A DNA stretch of 64,000 nt, taken from contig NC_045147.1 of assembly GCF_008831285.2 (NCBI RefSeq), positions 16,036,854 through 16,100,853 on the forward strand. Reading direction: 5' to 3'. Positions 25,301 to 38,000 of the stretch are shown here, piece by piece. How positions within the stretch are numbered: position 1 is the stretch's first letter; each line of letters opens with the position of its first letter. This stretch comes from Nymphaea colorata (Eukaryota; Streptophyta; Magnoliopsida; Nymphaeales; Nymphaeaceae). The notes under the pieces are model-generated. The model was not told the DNA's origin and did no database searches. It worked only from the letters and a program-made list of their open reading frames with translations. Both the position numbers and the translations under genes were made by a program.

Positions 25301-26191
25301 CGGTGGTGGTGCCGGAACGACCACCTCCGGTGAGCTGCCGTCGTCCGTTCCTCTAGTCTCTTTCCTGGCATTTGCATGGGCCACCGTTTGCTGACTCCAA
25401 CTTAAAGGCCATTGATGGCACAATTAATGTACTCTTCGTGGCAACTCAACTATTTTGTCGCCAAGGACACCTCGCTTTATTAATCAATACATCAAGTTGC
25501 ATGTCTCATTAAGCCCTCATCAGGGAGGGCGCTGAAGGGGCACGCAGAGAAATTACCGATTTCTAACTCTTGCCTTGTATATACTTATATAAAGGGACTA
25601 GATTCCTATGAATAATAGGCATTCCATCCATTTAACAGTCCCCCAATGATACCCATCAGACTATTGCCTCTCACTCACACACTCCCAGCCATTCATCAGT
25701 CCGCTGTGTATATTATTGGCTGGATTCCAGAGCATTCTGGTGCGTGTGTTAGAGGCCTACTAGAGGAATATATATATATATATATATAGGAGGTGTGACT
25801 CATCACAATACTACTCTTGCTCAAACATGTTTAATTTGAGACTTTTGATGGGATCTAATACTACTTTACTTAAAATAGCACTATATATATATATATATAT
25901 AATCCTCATGCCTCTTATACATGTTGCCCGAAGTGCATGTGTGATCCATCATAATGGATAATGAAAAGAAAAACGATCACAGAAAGGTGGTGGATATTTT
26001 TATCATTTAGCATTACTTCACACATTTTTCTTTTCTTCTTGTTTTTTTATCAATTGTTTATCATGATAAACATTATGACCCTTATGAATAAAATGAGTGA
26101 TTCTAGATAGCTAGAATCATCATTTACTTGTTTTATTTGTCAACCGTCCATCAAGAATGATGTGCTGGCTCTCATGAGCAATTGGGTGACT

Positions 26192-26222
<31 letters not shown>

Positions 26223-26945
26223 CATGTTTTGAGACTCTGTAGCTGGGGGCAAAATTTTTTTTACTGCTGGCGTTTTAGGCTGATGGAAAACGCAGGTCCA
26301 GCAGATACCCAGCACATTGACAACGGCGTGACTTTAGTGAGTTTGTTGCGTTAAAAACGCGGTCGGAAACTTTTTCTTTCCATCAATGTCTCGTAGCTGC
26401 AACGCCCACATGCATTTTTACTACCAAATATTTCCCCAAAAAACTGACAAGAAACAATGACCATACCAAGATAAAAATCATGCAGATTAGAGGAGTTGAG
26501 GTGGGGGGTCATTGCATCCAGTGTACTCGGGCAGAGCACCTGCTATATACTTACTTCCCTCCTCTCCAATAGCAACACAGCCATGCGGTAGTGGGACTTG
26601 GGACTCGCACTCTCTAAGCAGTACGTGTGCAAGGAAGCGATTTAGATGCTCGGCCAGATCATGGAATCCCGTGATCTCGTCGTCGCAGCGTACGCCGATG
26701 TCTGTTTAGGCTCAACCGTTTCCTACTATACCATAAAGAAAGGAACCAATTATATTGTTCGTGAAAATTAAATTTATGTACGTAGCTAAGCAACCCAATT
26801 TAATTGATTAATTAAGTAACAGGTGGCTTCTACAGTTAAGCCACGTCCTCTCTCATCTGCGCACATTCAAGACTTCTCCCTCACCTCTCCTCTTCCTTTA
26901 AATTCTTCTCCCCTCCCAAGAAGCTCCTCTGCATTACTCCCCACT
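22331..26945. other. Intergenic upstream of KCS; microsatellites and GC-rich islands
   Basis: A GC-rich block at about 22740-23280 has long but mutually overlapping open frames on both strands and no recognisable protein. A dispersed-repeat fragment lies near 23790-23880. A second GC-rich block sits at about 25030-25390. (AT)n tracts are at 25768-25788, 25882-25902 and 26196-26223. The last few hundred bases are the likely KCS promoter and leader, rich in CT. No further gene is supported. Confidence 0.4.
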
Positions 26946-26988
26946 TTCTTCTTCTTCTTCTTCTTCTTCTTCTTCTTCTTCTTCTTCT
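26946..26988 (+). repeat. (TTC)n microsatellite in the KCS 5' leader
   Basis: About 14 uninterrupted CTT/TTC units end 17 bases before the KCS start codon. Pyrimidine-rich leaders are common in plant genes and can affect transcription or translation. An effect here is only inferred. The tract is likely length-polymorphic. Confidence 0.95.
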
Positions 26989-27004
26989 CTGCCATCTGAT
27001 TAAG

Positions 27005-28495
27005 ATGCCTCCGACTCTTCCAGACTTCTCTTCTTCTGTCCGTCTAAAATACGTCAAACGAGGCTATCAGTACCTAGTGAATAACTTCCTCACCTTCCTC
27101 CTGGTACCCGCCATGGCCACCTTAGCCATTCACATAGTCCGGCTCGGCCCGGACGACATTCTGGCCCTCTGGCGGTCGCTTGAGTTCGACGCGGTGCAGA
27201 TGCTCTTCTTTGCCCTCGTCATGGTCTTCCTCGGCACCGTCTACTTCATGTCGCGGCCGCGACCGGTGTTCCTCGTTGACTACGCCTGCTTCAAGCCGCC
27301 GGTCACCTGCAGGGTGCCCTTCTCCACCTTCATGGAGCACTCCAACCTCTTGGAGCACTTCGACAAGAAGAGCGTCGGCTTCCAGATGAGGATTCTCGAG
27401 AGGTCGGGGCTCGGCGAGGACACCTGCCTCCCGCCGGCGCTCCACTACCTCCCACCTAAACCCAACATGGAGGACGCCAGGGCGGAGGCCCAGCTCGTCA
27501 TCTTCTCTTCCTTGGACGACCTGTTCAAGAAGACGGGCATCAGGCCCAAGGACGTCGACATCCTCGTCGTGAACTGCAGCCTCTTCTCGCCGACGCCCTC
27601 GCTGTCCGCCATGATCATCAACAAGTACAAGATGAGGAGCAACGTCCGCAGCTTCAACCTTTCCGGCATGGGCTGCAGCGCCGGGCTGATATCCGTCGAC
27701 CTGGCGCGCGACATGCTCCAGGTGCACCCCAACTCTTACGCCGTGGTGGTCAGCACCGAGATCATCAGTCCCAATTGGTACGCCGGAAACGAGCGCTCCA
27801 TGCTGCTGCCCAACTGCCTCTTCCGCATGGGCGGCGCCGCCATCCTGCTCAGCAACCGCCGGAGGGAGCGGAGCCGTGCCAAGTACCGGCTCCTTCACGT
27901 GGTCCGGACTCACAAGGGTGCCGAAGACAGGGCGTACAAGTGCGTCTACGAGGAGGAAGACAAAGCCGGCAAGGTGGGCATTTCCCTGTCCAAGGATCTC
28001 ATGGTGATCGCCGGGGAGGCCCTGAAGTCGAACATCACGACGATAGGCCCCCTGGTCCTGCCGGCGTCGGAACAGCTGCTCTTCGTCTTCTCTCTCATCG
28101 GCCGAAAGATCTTCAACCCCAACTGGAGGCCGTATATTCCCGACTTCAAGCAGGCCTTCGAGCACTTCTGCATACACGCCGGCGGCCGGGCGGTCATCGA
28201 CGAGCTGGAGAAGAACCTGCAGCTGTCGGCGCAGCACGTCGAGGCGTCGAGGATGACACTGCACCGGTTCGGGAACACCTCCTCCTCATCGCTGTGGTAC
28301 GAGCTGAGCTACATCGAATCGAAGGGGAGGATGAAGAAGGGAGATCGCGTTTGGCAGATCGCGTTCGGGAGCGGATTCAAGTGCAACAGTGCGGTGTGGA
28401 AGTGCAACCGCAGCATCAAGGTCCCGGTGGACGGTCCATGGTCCGACTGCATTCAGAAGTACCCCGTCTACATCCCAGACGTCGTCAAGCTCTGA
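27005..28495 (+). CDS. KCS: 3-ketoacyl-CoA synthase (very-long-chain fatty acid elongase condensing enzyme), 496 aa, intronless
   Basis: It condenses malonyl-CoA with long-chain acyl-CoA in the ER, the first and chain-length-setting step of VLCFA elongation for cuticular wax, suberin and sphingolipids. Two N-terminal membrane segments are visible at about 24-46 and 63-82, followed by the FAE1/CUT1 thiolase-fold domain and the ACP-synthase-III-like C-terminal part. The catalytic residues are present: Cys224 in GMGCSAG, His391 in FCIHAGGRA and Asn424 in RFGNTSSSS. The conserved RPRPV, NCSLFSPTPSLSAM and GSGFKCNSAVW motifs are intact. The C-terminus (GPWSDCIQKYP, then IPDVVKL) resembles KCS2/20- or KCS11-type enzymes. 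The paralogue is not certain. The length is normal for the family. The coding region is strikingly GC-rich at third positions compared with the other genes here, which also creates long false antisense frames. Confidence 0.98.
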   Translation: MPPTLPDFSSSVRLKYVKRGYQYLVNNFLTFLLVPAMATLAIHIVRLGPDDILALWRSLEFDAVQMLFFALVMVFLGTVYFMSRPRPVFLVDYACFKPPVTCRVPFSTFMEHSNLLEHFDKKSVGFQMRILERSGLGEDTCLPPALHYLPPKPNMEDARAEAQLVIFSSLDDLFKKTGIRPKDVDILVVNCSLFSPTPSLSAMIINKYKMRSNVRSFNLSGMGCSAGLISVDLARDMLQVHPNSYAVVVSTEIISPNWYAGNERSMLLPNCLFRMGGAAILLSNRRRERSRAKYRLLHVVRTHKGAEDRAYKCVYEEEDKAGKVGISLSKDLMVIAGEALKSNITTIGPLVLPASEQLLFVFSLIGRKIFNPNWRPYIPDFKQAFEHFCIHAGGRAVIDELEKNLQLSAQHVEASRMTLHRFGNTSSSSLWYELSYIESKGRMKKGDRVWQIAFGSGFKCNSAVWKCNRSIKVPVDGPWSDCIQKYPVYIPDVVKL

Positions 28496-28982
28496 AAAAT
28501 TAATCAAGCTCAGTCAAGAGTTTACACACCCATCACCATCGTCATCCTGTTTCTGTCGTCTTCATCCTGCCTCCATCATAGGCCTTCCTTTTGTCTAATC
28601 CTTGTGGTTGAAAGCAATCCTTTGGTGGACACCACCCCCCGTATATCTTCTTTCCTCGCTGTAATTGAATTCTGCTCGGTTGGTCTGCACCCTAGACATG
28701 GATGGTTAATTGCATGTAAGTGTGAGATGTACTTTCTGTTGTATAAAAAGAGGTTCGATCGGAGAGAAGACAGTGAGGTAATAGTAGCGAGCTAGTCGGT
28801 TTCCTTTTCGTTCGTGATCAGTGCGTCCTCTTCGTAGCTGTGACACCGGGCGGTCGAAGTAAGAAGAAGTAATGGGCGGTGGTCCGTTACAATGGCCTTT
28901 ACTGTTTAGCAATCTCCCAATCGCAGAAAACAGTGACAACTTCTATGTTTAATGCCCATTTACTCTTCTGGCATGCATTAAC

Positions 28983-29041
<59 letters not shown>

Positions 29042-29978
29042 CAAAGCGCATGCAACACGCACGAAGGCACATAAATAACACTTGTTGATGTCCAGAAATT
29101 GAAGCGCAAATGACAAGAGAGGCATAAATTTGGCTTTTCCCGATCATATCTTAAGATAGTATAGTTGAATGCTGAGATCTTCGATTTGACTATATATCCA
29201 TAGCTTCTTGAGAAAACGTTACCAGATTCGAGCATTAACCAACTTCTCTTCTTTCATGTGATGGACATAAATTGACACATGCACAAATCAGAAAATTGCA
29301 TGAATATAAATGCTGTAACGTTATGCGAAGATGCTTGAAATTGAATACTGTCACTGAAAGATATGGAACGCTGTCTATCGACGGCCGGTTTCATTAATTG
29401 TCAACGGGAAAAAGAAGTACCAGTCCTTTTCACGAACTAGGCAAGACAGTGACGAGCATCGGTGATGCTTGATTCTTTAATCTGTTCGCTGTTAAAATAT
29501 TACCAAAGCAGTAACACTAGTTACACTACTAACATGTACAAATCTCCAAGGTTTATAACTTTTTATATATTTCAACTGCTGCTGCATAAGCTGATAATGA
29601 TTTTGGTTTTCTTGGTCGACAAATTCAATCACTAAGGTATTTAAATCATCAAATAAAAGCCCATCACTGGTTATACCTTAGAAGTAGCTAGCTGTTTTTC
29701 TTTCCAATTTACATAAAGAAACCAAAACCTGATCCTTGGGAGACATCATTATTTAGCCAAATGCTGCAAAAGTGAGGGCCGTATTTGAGATTCAGAACTT
29801 CGACCGCGAGAGCCATATATAAGAATCAAACGTACGATCCACCTCCCACCTTACAGTCGTTTTCTGCCCCGCTGCCTGAACTACAAGACAAACCATATGA
29901 ATGCTTTCCTTTAACCTGATCTATTCACTATCCCACTTGCATTATAAGTTGCATAGCAACAAATCTTAGTGGGATTAC
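28496..29978. other. KCS downstream region with a long (CT)n microsatellite
   Basis: The first few hundred bases probably hold the KCS 3' untranslated region. (CT)n runs over 28985-29040 (about 28 units). The rest is AT-rich with no gene recognised. Confidence 0.4.
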
Positions 29979-30170
29979 CTATTTGAGATCCAAAGTAGAT
30001 TGGCGAAGACGAACACCATGATGGTTTTCTTTGACATCTTTTGCAAAGAAATTCATCTCAGTAAGTTTGAGAGAAATCATCGCGACCCAGTTAAAGTCTG
30101 TTTCTGAATTGTTTCCTGAAAGCATTTCTGCCTCCGCCACTTTATTGATGGGAGTCACCTTCCATAAAAT
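29979..30170 (-). CDS. Unassigned 63-codon open frame
   Basis: The minus strand is open from 30170 to a TAG at 29979-29981. It has protein-like composition, including LTEMNFFAKDVKENHHGVRL, and is followed at once by GTAATC, a possible splice donor. It has no obvious homologue that I recognise, no good ATG at its start and no identified partner exon. It may be a gene remnant, an exon of an unrecognised transcript, or chance. Confidence 0.15.
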   Translation of the reverse strand: MLWKVTPINKVAEAEMLSGNNSETDFNWVAMISLKLTEMNFFAKDVKENHHGVRLRQSTLDLK

Positions 30171-33100
30171 TCAGCATCTATGTATACTTATTTGGGGATC
30201 TGGATGCTAAATTGCATACTGAATCCCAGTTTGGTTATCAATCAATTCAAATTTAATTTTCTCTACGAAGCAAAACTAGCTAGTTGGACTTAGGTGCAAC
30301 TTGTTGAAAGGAAAAATATTCAACTGTACCCACCTTAACGAAGTACTTCCATCTGCAATTTTTAAATTTAAGGTTTTACTTTCTGGCTAGGTAGACTTTT
30401 CGACAAGCCATGTAGCTTTGATTTCGTGACATGAGTATAACCGCCTAGAAAAAAAATAGTTTAGGTTCGATTTGTGCAGCGAAAAGCGAAAAAGTTTAAT
30501 TAGTTATTGCTCTTCCTGTTCTTCTGTCACCGGGAGGGAAGTACATCGAACATGCTTTTTTTCCCACTTTCCCCTTTCTTGATGGATTTTCCAATAGAGC
30601 ATCTAAGCTTTGATTTCAGGAGATGAAACTGCCAAGAAATTTTGAGCTTGGGTAAAGTTTTGTCACCGGAAAATTAACTTGAACTATTGCTGCACCTACC
30701 TTTGCTAACACGGAAGTACATCCAGAAGAAATCGTGAACTCCCAATCTCTTCTTAATTAACTTGGTGAACATACCGAACAAGCACAATTAGCTTAATTGT
30801 TTGGCAGAGCACCTGGCCAGCCTGAAGGTTCTTGGTTCATATTTAATTGGAGCACTCTGTGAATGGGCAGTTCTCAACTTATTCAACTGTCAGAAATCAG
30901 TGGTGGAATCAGAAATTTTTGGCTAAGGGGAACTAGTTCACATAATCTTAGACCCTTCAATATAATAAGGAAATGATTGTGGGGCATAGATATATGAATA
31001 GACAAATGATTGGACATGCACAACTAATATGTAAATAAATAAATTTTGCGAGACCATGTTGGCATTGCCTGTTCAAGCCAACATCTGGCTTCCCCACTGC
31101 ATCAAATTGATGCTGAGAATTGCACAAGTGGCCAATGACTTAATCAGTTCAACTCCAACATTCATCTCACCCCAGTTCAATGTGTTCATGAGAGCTGAAT
31201 TCGAGCCGGCTTGCTAACAGTACTAGCTAGTAAGTTGAGCATGTACTCGATCATCTCAAAATGAAACTTATTTTCATGAAGCATCTTTAATTTCGTCCCT
31301 CGGATCCACTAATTCTAGAGTAGCGATAAAGAGAAAGGAGGAAGAAAGAGCAAGAGAGAAAAAAGAGGCCAGAAAAACGAAGCTTATGTATGTACATATA
31401 CTTTCATTTATTAAGTCACTTTTAATTTATTATCTTTAAACTTATGGCAATTCAAATACGCTCATGAGCAAAAAATAATTTAGGATTTGAAGATCAAATT
31501 GTGCTTTTATGATATTTTGATTACACACTCATGACAACCTCAAGCTTGACTTGCTATATAATTTATTTCCATGACGCTCAAACAAGCTATGTTTCTTTTA
31601 AAAAATAAAAGTGTCACTCTCACCTCAACATGGACAGACTTCAACAAATCAATGAGATGAAACTGAATTTGTTTCCTTCATTTCCCAATCTTACCTGACC
31701 TCAAAGAAAGACGCGGTCAAATGTATCAAAGGTAATTTTAAGCACACTACCAAAAGTCTTTCTCTAAAATTAATTTCTAGGAGAAAAACTTAGCTTCTTT
31801 CAGTTGCATCTTCATACTTGCAGCTGGACTTGCATGCATGTGTCATCAATATTGCTCCCTCCCTCTCTCCCCCACCCCCATATGCATGCTTAATGCTTTG
31901 GTTGGAAAAGAATCTAAATCTTTATACTTGTTGATAAACAACTTAGACTTATGTTTGTATCCACCCTGGCTTGGATTTGCAGCTTCATGCCTTCCCAAGG
32001 CTCTGAATAGACGCATCTGTAAATCACTTGTAATTTGAACTCTTGCGTTCTCCCTCTCATCTAATTGTCCCTTTTCTCTGTTTTCTTTCTTGGGCATGGC
32101 GGAAGTTCTGAAAGAAGAAAATGCCGGCCGCCTGTTATTCTGGTGGACGACGTCGCACCAACTGGAAGACCACTTGGATCCCTACAGTACAAAAATTAAT
32201 GTCTAATAGGTAGATCCACGTGATTCTTCCCCCGATATACACAACAGCTTGTGCAAATTTAGCAATTATGCGTGCAGTAATGACGAGATATCTGCCACAA
32301 TGACCAATCATTTAATGGAAACCAGATTCATGACGGTTCACGCCACTCATTGTATGTCAAAGAATGTTTCCCTGTAGATTTTGGTTCCTCTGTGTTGATT
32401 CCTGGCCACGAATATACATCTAGAAAGAGTAAAGCGTACAAAAGATTTACATGCTAATGACACAATATTTGACGGTTATTTTCTTGATTTTCCCCGTTTT
32501 ACTTGCTTGAAAGGCTACTTCACTTCAGACAATCAGGCGCTTGTTGGCAGCAGTACTGCCCTTCCATGATGTGGACCAATATCCCTCCTGATTCATTACA
32601 GTAAGTTGGTTCGAAGTTCGGGGTTGTTTGACTCGTTTCTTGAGGAGATGAAAGCAAAGATCCCTGAGAATTATGATTAACATATAACAAGGAATTAAAG
32701 GATTCATGGTCATCGTCTAGCTCAGGAAAAGATGAGCTAAATGCAAGTTTGTTTAGGTGAGAAGCACGTTAAGAGTTGCAGTGGTCGACAGCAACCCAAC
32801 AATCTAAACTATTCTACGAATAGATGCAGATAAAAAGGGAAGATCAAGTGAAAGGCAAGTCTCTTACGAAACGGAGGAAAGTAGATCATGAGTTACACCT
32901 TTTGGTGGAAAATGTTGAAATCCTACATGGGTATGCATTACAATTTACAAGCCAATTCACAAAATCCAAAAACATGGGGCTTTCCACTGGCTATATTAAT
33001 GATAGGATGTAATAGAAGAAAGAAGCCAGTGCATGAACCTGCATTCGAAAGTAGCGATGAAGTGCCGGCTTGCTGGTTGGAGAATTTTCTATCTATCTGC

Positions 33101-34048
33101 AAGTGGCTTACCAGTTGGCTCGATTAGTTCTATCGCAGATTGAAAATTGCAAGCACTCAACGATGAACTTCTGAGATCTTTTATAAAGTAACATTACGTA
33201 GCTTATACTCTATGGTGGTGAAATTCGAACCGACATGTTATTTATGTCGATACCTGTTCTGGAGATCGTAGATGTCCAGAAAGGCAGATTCAGCTCAGCA
33301 CTTAATGCTCAGATGCCAAAATGTCAAAAATATTCGGCAGACTAAAACGGTGAAGCTTCCTTAGAAAAAAAAAAAAGGAAGAAAAAACCGCTTTTTTTAA
33401 GAAAAAAGAAACCCATCGATCCTTTTTTTAGGATAAAAAAGCCCCTGGCGCTCATAAAAGTCAGATCAAACATTGGTCGGCTAGCTGTTCCAAGCATTTT
33501 AATGCACGATGAACGAATGCATCATAGTGGAGCCTACGTTGTGTTTCATATGCCGCATGTGCCATGACATGTTTGTGCAGCACTTCGACTTCATGGGTGA
33601 TTACTTCCCGGTTTGTTTGCATTTGGATTCATAGTGGAATCTAACGTGTAATGAGAAGTTCCTTTGTTTTGCGTGCAAAACCATGTGCCCACTCAACTTG
33701 CATCACGTCTTGAGCATGGAGGTAATTCTCTTTTGCCGGAGATCGAATCCCAGTTTTTTGTAGTCAATAATTGATGATGCCTGTTTTTTTTTTTGTCCTG
33801 CAGATAGCATGTGAATTTTGTCTTTTTCATCGCTTGTGATGAATAATGAAGATATTATGTGAGTGTTAGGACTTGAATAGCAAATTACGTGTCTTTCATG
33901 CGAATTTTTCCTTTTATTTTTCCATGATTGCATATGTGAAAGAGAGAGAGAGAGAGATTAGTGTCACACTTTGACTAATCATCACTAATGAGGAGACCAT
34001 GTTATTTATGGCCATAAGCCATAAGCAAGTTATCTCGTAACAGATGGA
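30171..34048. other. Intergenic, no gene recognised
   Basis: AT-rich DNA. A stretch at about 30898-30960 resembles the dispersed non-coding repeat also seen near 5.1, 6.9, 23.8 and 47.7 kb. A 20-base polylinker-like string lies at 31301-31320. A + strand frame near 32888-33127 (ending CWLENFLSICKWLTSWLD) is open but unrecognised. (GA)n is at about 33939-33956. Confidence 0.35.
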
Positions 34049-34504
34049 GTGCTTGCTTCACCGGTTATGGAAATCGAAAGTTTTAAAAATAAAACAGTAT
34101 CTAAAACAAAGTTTCCGATAAAACCTCCACAACTCCCTCTTTGCCACTCTCCATCAGACCAGACAACAGAAAAACCAGAGTCCAAAGAGAAGCAAGTTCA
34201 CTCTCAACGAAGACAACTTTATCTGCTCTCCTCAACCTCCATTCCTAGCCTGATACAACTGTCGCGCGCGAATCAGAATATTAATAGAGAAAAGACGGCC
34301 TTCTCTGTTCTCATTGATACCTTCATTTCTAGCCTGGTAAAACCGTGGCGAGCGAATCAGAATATTACCATTCCTATTGACTCCATTTCGTCTCATTTAG
34401 AGCCCAACTTGACGGATAAGACATCCGACCTACAGGACTTGCCAACACCATGCAAAAAGAACCCAAAATCAGAGCCGCTTGAAGACTTAGGAGAGACACC
34501 TTGA
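34049..34504 (+). CDS. Hypothetical 151-codon frame with an internal imperfect repeat
   Basis: The frame runs ATG to TGA and is Ser/Lys/Pro-rich, without a domain I recognise. It contains an ~84-base imperfect direct repeat, with copies starting near 34240 and 34324 and encoding S(R)ANQNI-like ends. Just past it, GAAGACTTAGGAGAGACACC is repeated at 34480 and 34502. The repeats and lack of conservation make a real gene doubtful. Confidence 0.18.
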   Translation: MLASPVMEIESFKNKTVSKTKFPIKPPQLPLCHSPSDQTTEKPESKEKQVHSQRRQLYLLSSTSIPSLIQLSRANQNINREKTAFSVLIDTFISSLVKPWRANQNITIPIDSISSHLEPNLTDKTSDLQDLPTPCKKNPKSEPLEDLGETP

Positions 34505-35080
34505 AGACTTAGGAGAGACACCAAGTCACATGGAACAGTTTCTGTACTAGCGCCTAGCGAGATCCCTTCTCAGTTGTGAACTTAACGCAGCAACATAATG
34601 CGGCAACTAGAAGATTTACAGGACAACAAAACAGTGCAAGCGAAAGCTGCATATGAAATATATGTTCGCTGGTTCCTTAACCCAAATGCAATCTCACGCC
34701 ATTAACAGCGGTCCATGTTCAAAACGGGAGCTGAATTTGGGTAAATTGAGCACTTTCTTTTCCACCTTTTAACCATTCTTTACAAGTTTATGTAGTCGGT
34801 TACTTTTGTTTAAGACGAGAGAAGGATGCGGCTACAAGCAGGAAGGGCACTTGTTAATGGTGGAACATGTACACTTACAAGCGATTGAATCAACAAAGAT
34901 TAGAACATTTAATAATTTGGCTAAAAAATGGGGGATAGAAGCCCAATACGAAGAATGGTACCGATTAGGAAACCGCCAGGCATCATTAATGGAATGCCAT
35001 ATCCTAGACTTAATGAATTTTTTGTCAAAATTTGGACAACCTGCCCATTACTGAATCTGGCTAGGAAGCTGCAGATTGGA
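34505..35080. other. Region between 34.5 kb and the FAB1 stop codon
   Basis: It probably includes the 3' untranslated region of the minus-strand FAB1-type gene. Short open frames on the plus strand (about 34806-35054) have no recognisable domain. No polyadenylation signal can be assigned with confidence. Confidence 0.3.
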
Positions 35081-38000
35081 TCAGGACCACTGTTCGGGGA
35101 CCATGAGAAAGTAGGAAGACATGGCTTTCCTGAACCTCTTCTTATACTGTTTGGGTGAGATTACAGTGGGAGAAACATTTTTTGGACCACCGAGAATTCT
35201 AGCAGCCTTAACCCATGTCTCCAGATGCTTGTCCCACGTATATTGTCTCATGAAATCAATTATGCCCAAAACCAGCTCCTTCCTCTCTTCGTCAACTCCA
35301 ACCAGCAAAGAGTAATCCATGACATCTACAGACTGAAAGAGTTCCAAAAAGAAAAATGTCATACCTAAGAAGGACAAAGCTACAAACTGAATTTGAACAT
35401 GGACAAAGAAATTACCGCCAAGAAAGATGTATCGTTCCACACAGCCCTTTCCAAGACTCGCTTGGGCTTGCTTCCAAGAAATATCGGCTTGGTTCGGAGC
35501 ACTTCCACCAAATTCTGATCTAGCAAAACTTTATTACTACCAGATGTATCTGGGTTATAACGAGATCGAGCAGAGCCTTTCAGATCATATACTCCTGATA
35601 TTGTTCTCCCAAAGAACAAGTTCTCCATCACCATAAAATCCATCTTAGCTTCTTTTCCACTCTTCAAATGCTTTGTTGTAACCTAGACAAACATGGTGAG
35701 ACATGATAATTGATATAATAAACAAGCAATAAAATAAAGTTCATAAAGAATGAACTTATACAAAAGACTACCTGATATATTCCAAGAACCTTTGCCAGGC
35801 ATGTTGGGCTGCCTGAACTAAGTGAATGTGACAGGTACTTGAAGTAATCTGGTGCAAACTCCTCAAACGATTCCAGCTCTGTCTTTGTGACCTGCTTCAC
35901 AATAAACCTCTCATCCAGTGTCCTTGCAAAATAAACATTGCTTTTCCCACCCTGAGCACTCCATCTACGGCAACGGCTTAGAGATTGCATAAAACCTATT
36001 TCACTTGGACAGCATTTTTTCCGCAGAGCATCAAACTGTCTTGCAAAATAACATGTTACAGTAAATTTGACCTTGCCAGTAGGTGATGATGAATCATCAC
36101 CAAACATCATCCTAAAATGTGGAGACTTAGGTGAGTCAGATATTAGGCTTCTTCCAGAAGATAAAACAGCACTGTCAGATCCATAGCTTCTAAGCAGCAT
36201 CTCGTCTGAATCTAGCTGATAGCTGATCTGATGAGCGTGTCCTAAGTGATGGGCCATACTACTTTCATCCAGTGAAAACCTTTTATGAGTGTCTCCTTCA
36301 ACACCCACTGATGTATCAGAAACAAAGGCATCATACTCCGTAGAACTAAGGGCATATGCAATTATGCTTGTAGGCTCATTGTCATAAACAGCTACAACTA
36401 TGTCATTGCGACCAGTTGTAGGCAGCAGCAATCTTGGGCCTTCACTTACCATGCGATATGTAGATGAAATAAAAGATGGAGTATAACTCAATATGAAATC
36501 AAATCTCTGCGATGTTCCAGAAAAATCTCTAAAATAGAACCTCCGTATATTTGGCATTGGTTCCTGCACCAACTTTTCATACTCCGGAGATATATGAAAA
36601 GACTTGACCAAAGATAGATGTGGAGGGAAAAGGCTTCTATAACTCTTCTCTCTAGACCTCAGTACAGAATCAAAAGAATAAACCCTTTGAGGAGCCATGA
36701 TGTTCTTGGATGGAATCCTACCACTTTGATTTGCTGTGAAAACTGAACCAACTCCCACTGTGTCTGAAGGTGAAATCTGGTTGTTTAAAGCACTGAGGAA
36801 TTCCACAGTGCCCGTCCATGCCATATCTATCTTGTCAGAGAGATTAGAGTCATGTGCACACAGGGATTCTGATGCATCAGTAAAATGGTCATGTGAATCT
36901 TCCACAGAATAGCCTTCGACAGCACTTATTGAGGACTCTGACATTACTGGGTCATGTGAACAAAGGTTAAGACTGTTCAGCTCTATTGGCAGATGAGACT
37001 CAGGAACATCCATGGACCTCGGAAATGAAGTATGGCACCTTGGACTGTTTCCACTGAATATTGAAATGATCTGATCCTCTCTAGAAGATGTGTCCTTTTC
37101 GGTCACAGAACAAAACCTGGTGGCATCCTTGCATTCAGTACTCTCTCGTTTAAACTTTATTGGAGATTTCTTTTCCTTGGACAAAGAATCCAACACACAT
37201 AGCCGACGGTCCCATAAATAAGAGTCAACTAGAAGACACCGCCTGAGGTAACTGAGCTCAAAGATACCCCCACCCGGGACTCCTTGTGGCCAGTTGTGAA
37301 CAGCATCACTTTGCAACAAACTCTGTTAGGTTTTTGTCAAGTTAATAAAGATATTTTTAGAATTTCTGAGCCAGATATGCCATCTTAAGTACCTACCAAA
37401 ATAAAAAAGATAAGCTGGGATACTGATTATTTGATATAATGCAGGATCTTAGCTAATCCTCATATGGATGTATGATGAATCTTAAGTCACATGGGTACTT
37501 CAATAAAGTCTACATACCCGTATCTCCATACCCATACCCAAAGTGGATACTTGGACACACTTGGGTACTTTTATTCCAAAACCGATCCAAATTGCTTACT
37601 TTTAGGTGATTTAATTTTTTCCAACTCAATTTTCATTATATTTTTTAGAGTTATTGTTCATTAACATGTAATGTTTTTATTTAAAATCACTTGTTTATTT
37701 AAATGTTGCTTTCATCTTGATTTTTTTTCTGTCATTATATATATATATATATATATATCTTGCCATACCCCCGTACCCACATTTTGTAAAATTGTCATGT
37801 CAGTACCCGTTTCTCCGTACCCATATCCATGTGACATACTTAGTAGTGAACTTTTTTAATTTGTCAAACATCATTCCATCAACCAGAATGAGAGATTAAA
37901 ATTAATATTGATTTGCTATCAAGTGGGAGACAAGAGTGACTTACATCATATTCACTTTTTTCAAATTTTACCAAATTCTTGAGCTCTACCATGTAATTTT

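Noticed and set aside
27122..28264. 380-codon open frame antisense to the KCS gene
   Set aside because: It is a by-product of high GC at third codon positions of KCS. It has no domain, and the sense frame has all catalytic residues.
27775..28503. 242-codon plus-strand frame overlapping KCS in another register
   Set aside because: It is Arg/Gly/His-rich nonsense in an alternative frame of a well-supported gene.
28985..29040. Coding frames reading long Leu/Ser or Arg/Glu runs
   Set aside because: They are translation of a pure (CT)n microsatellite.
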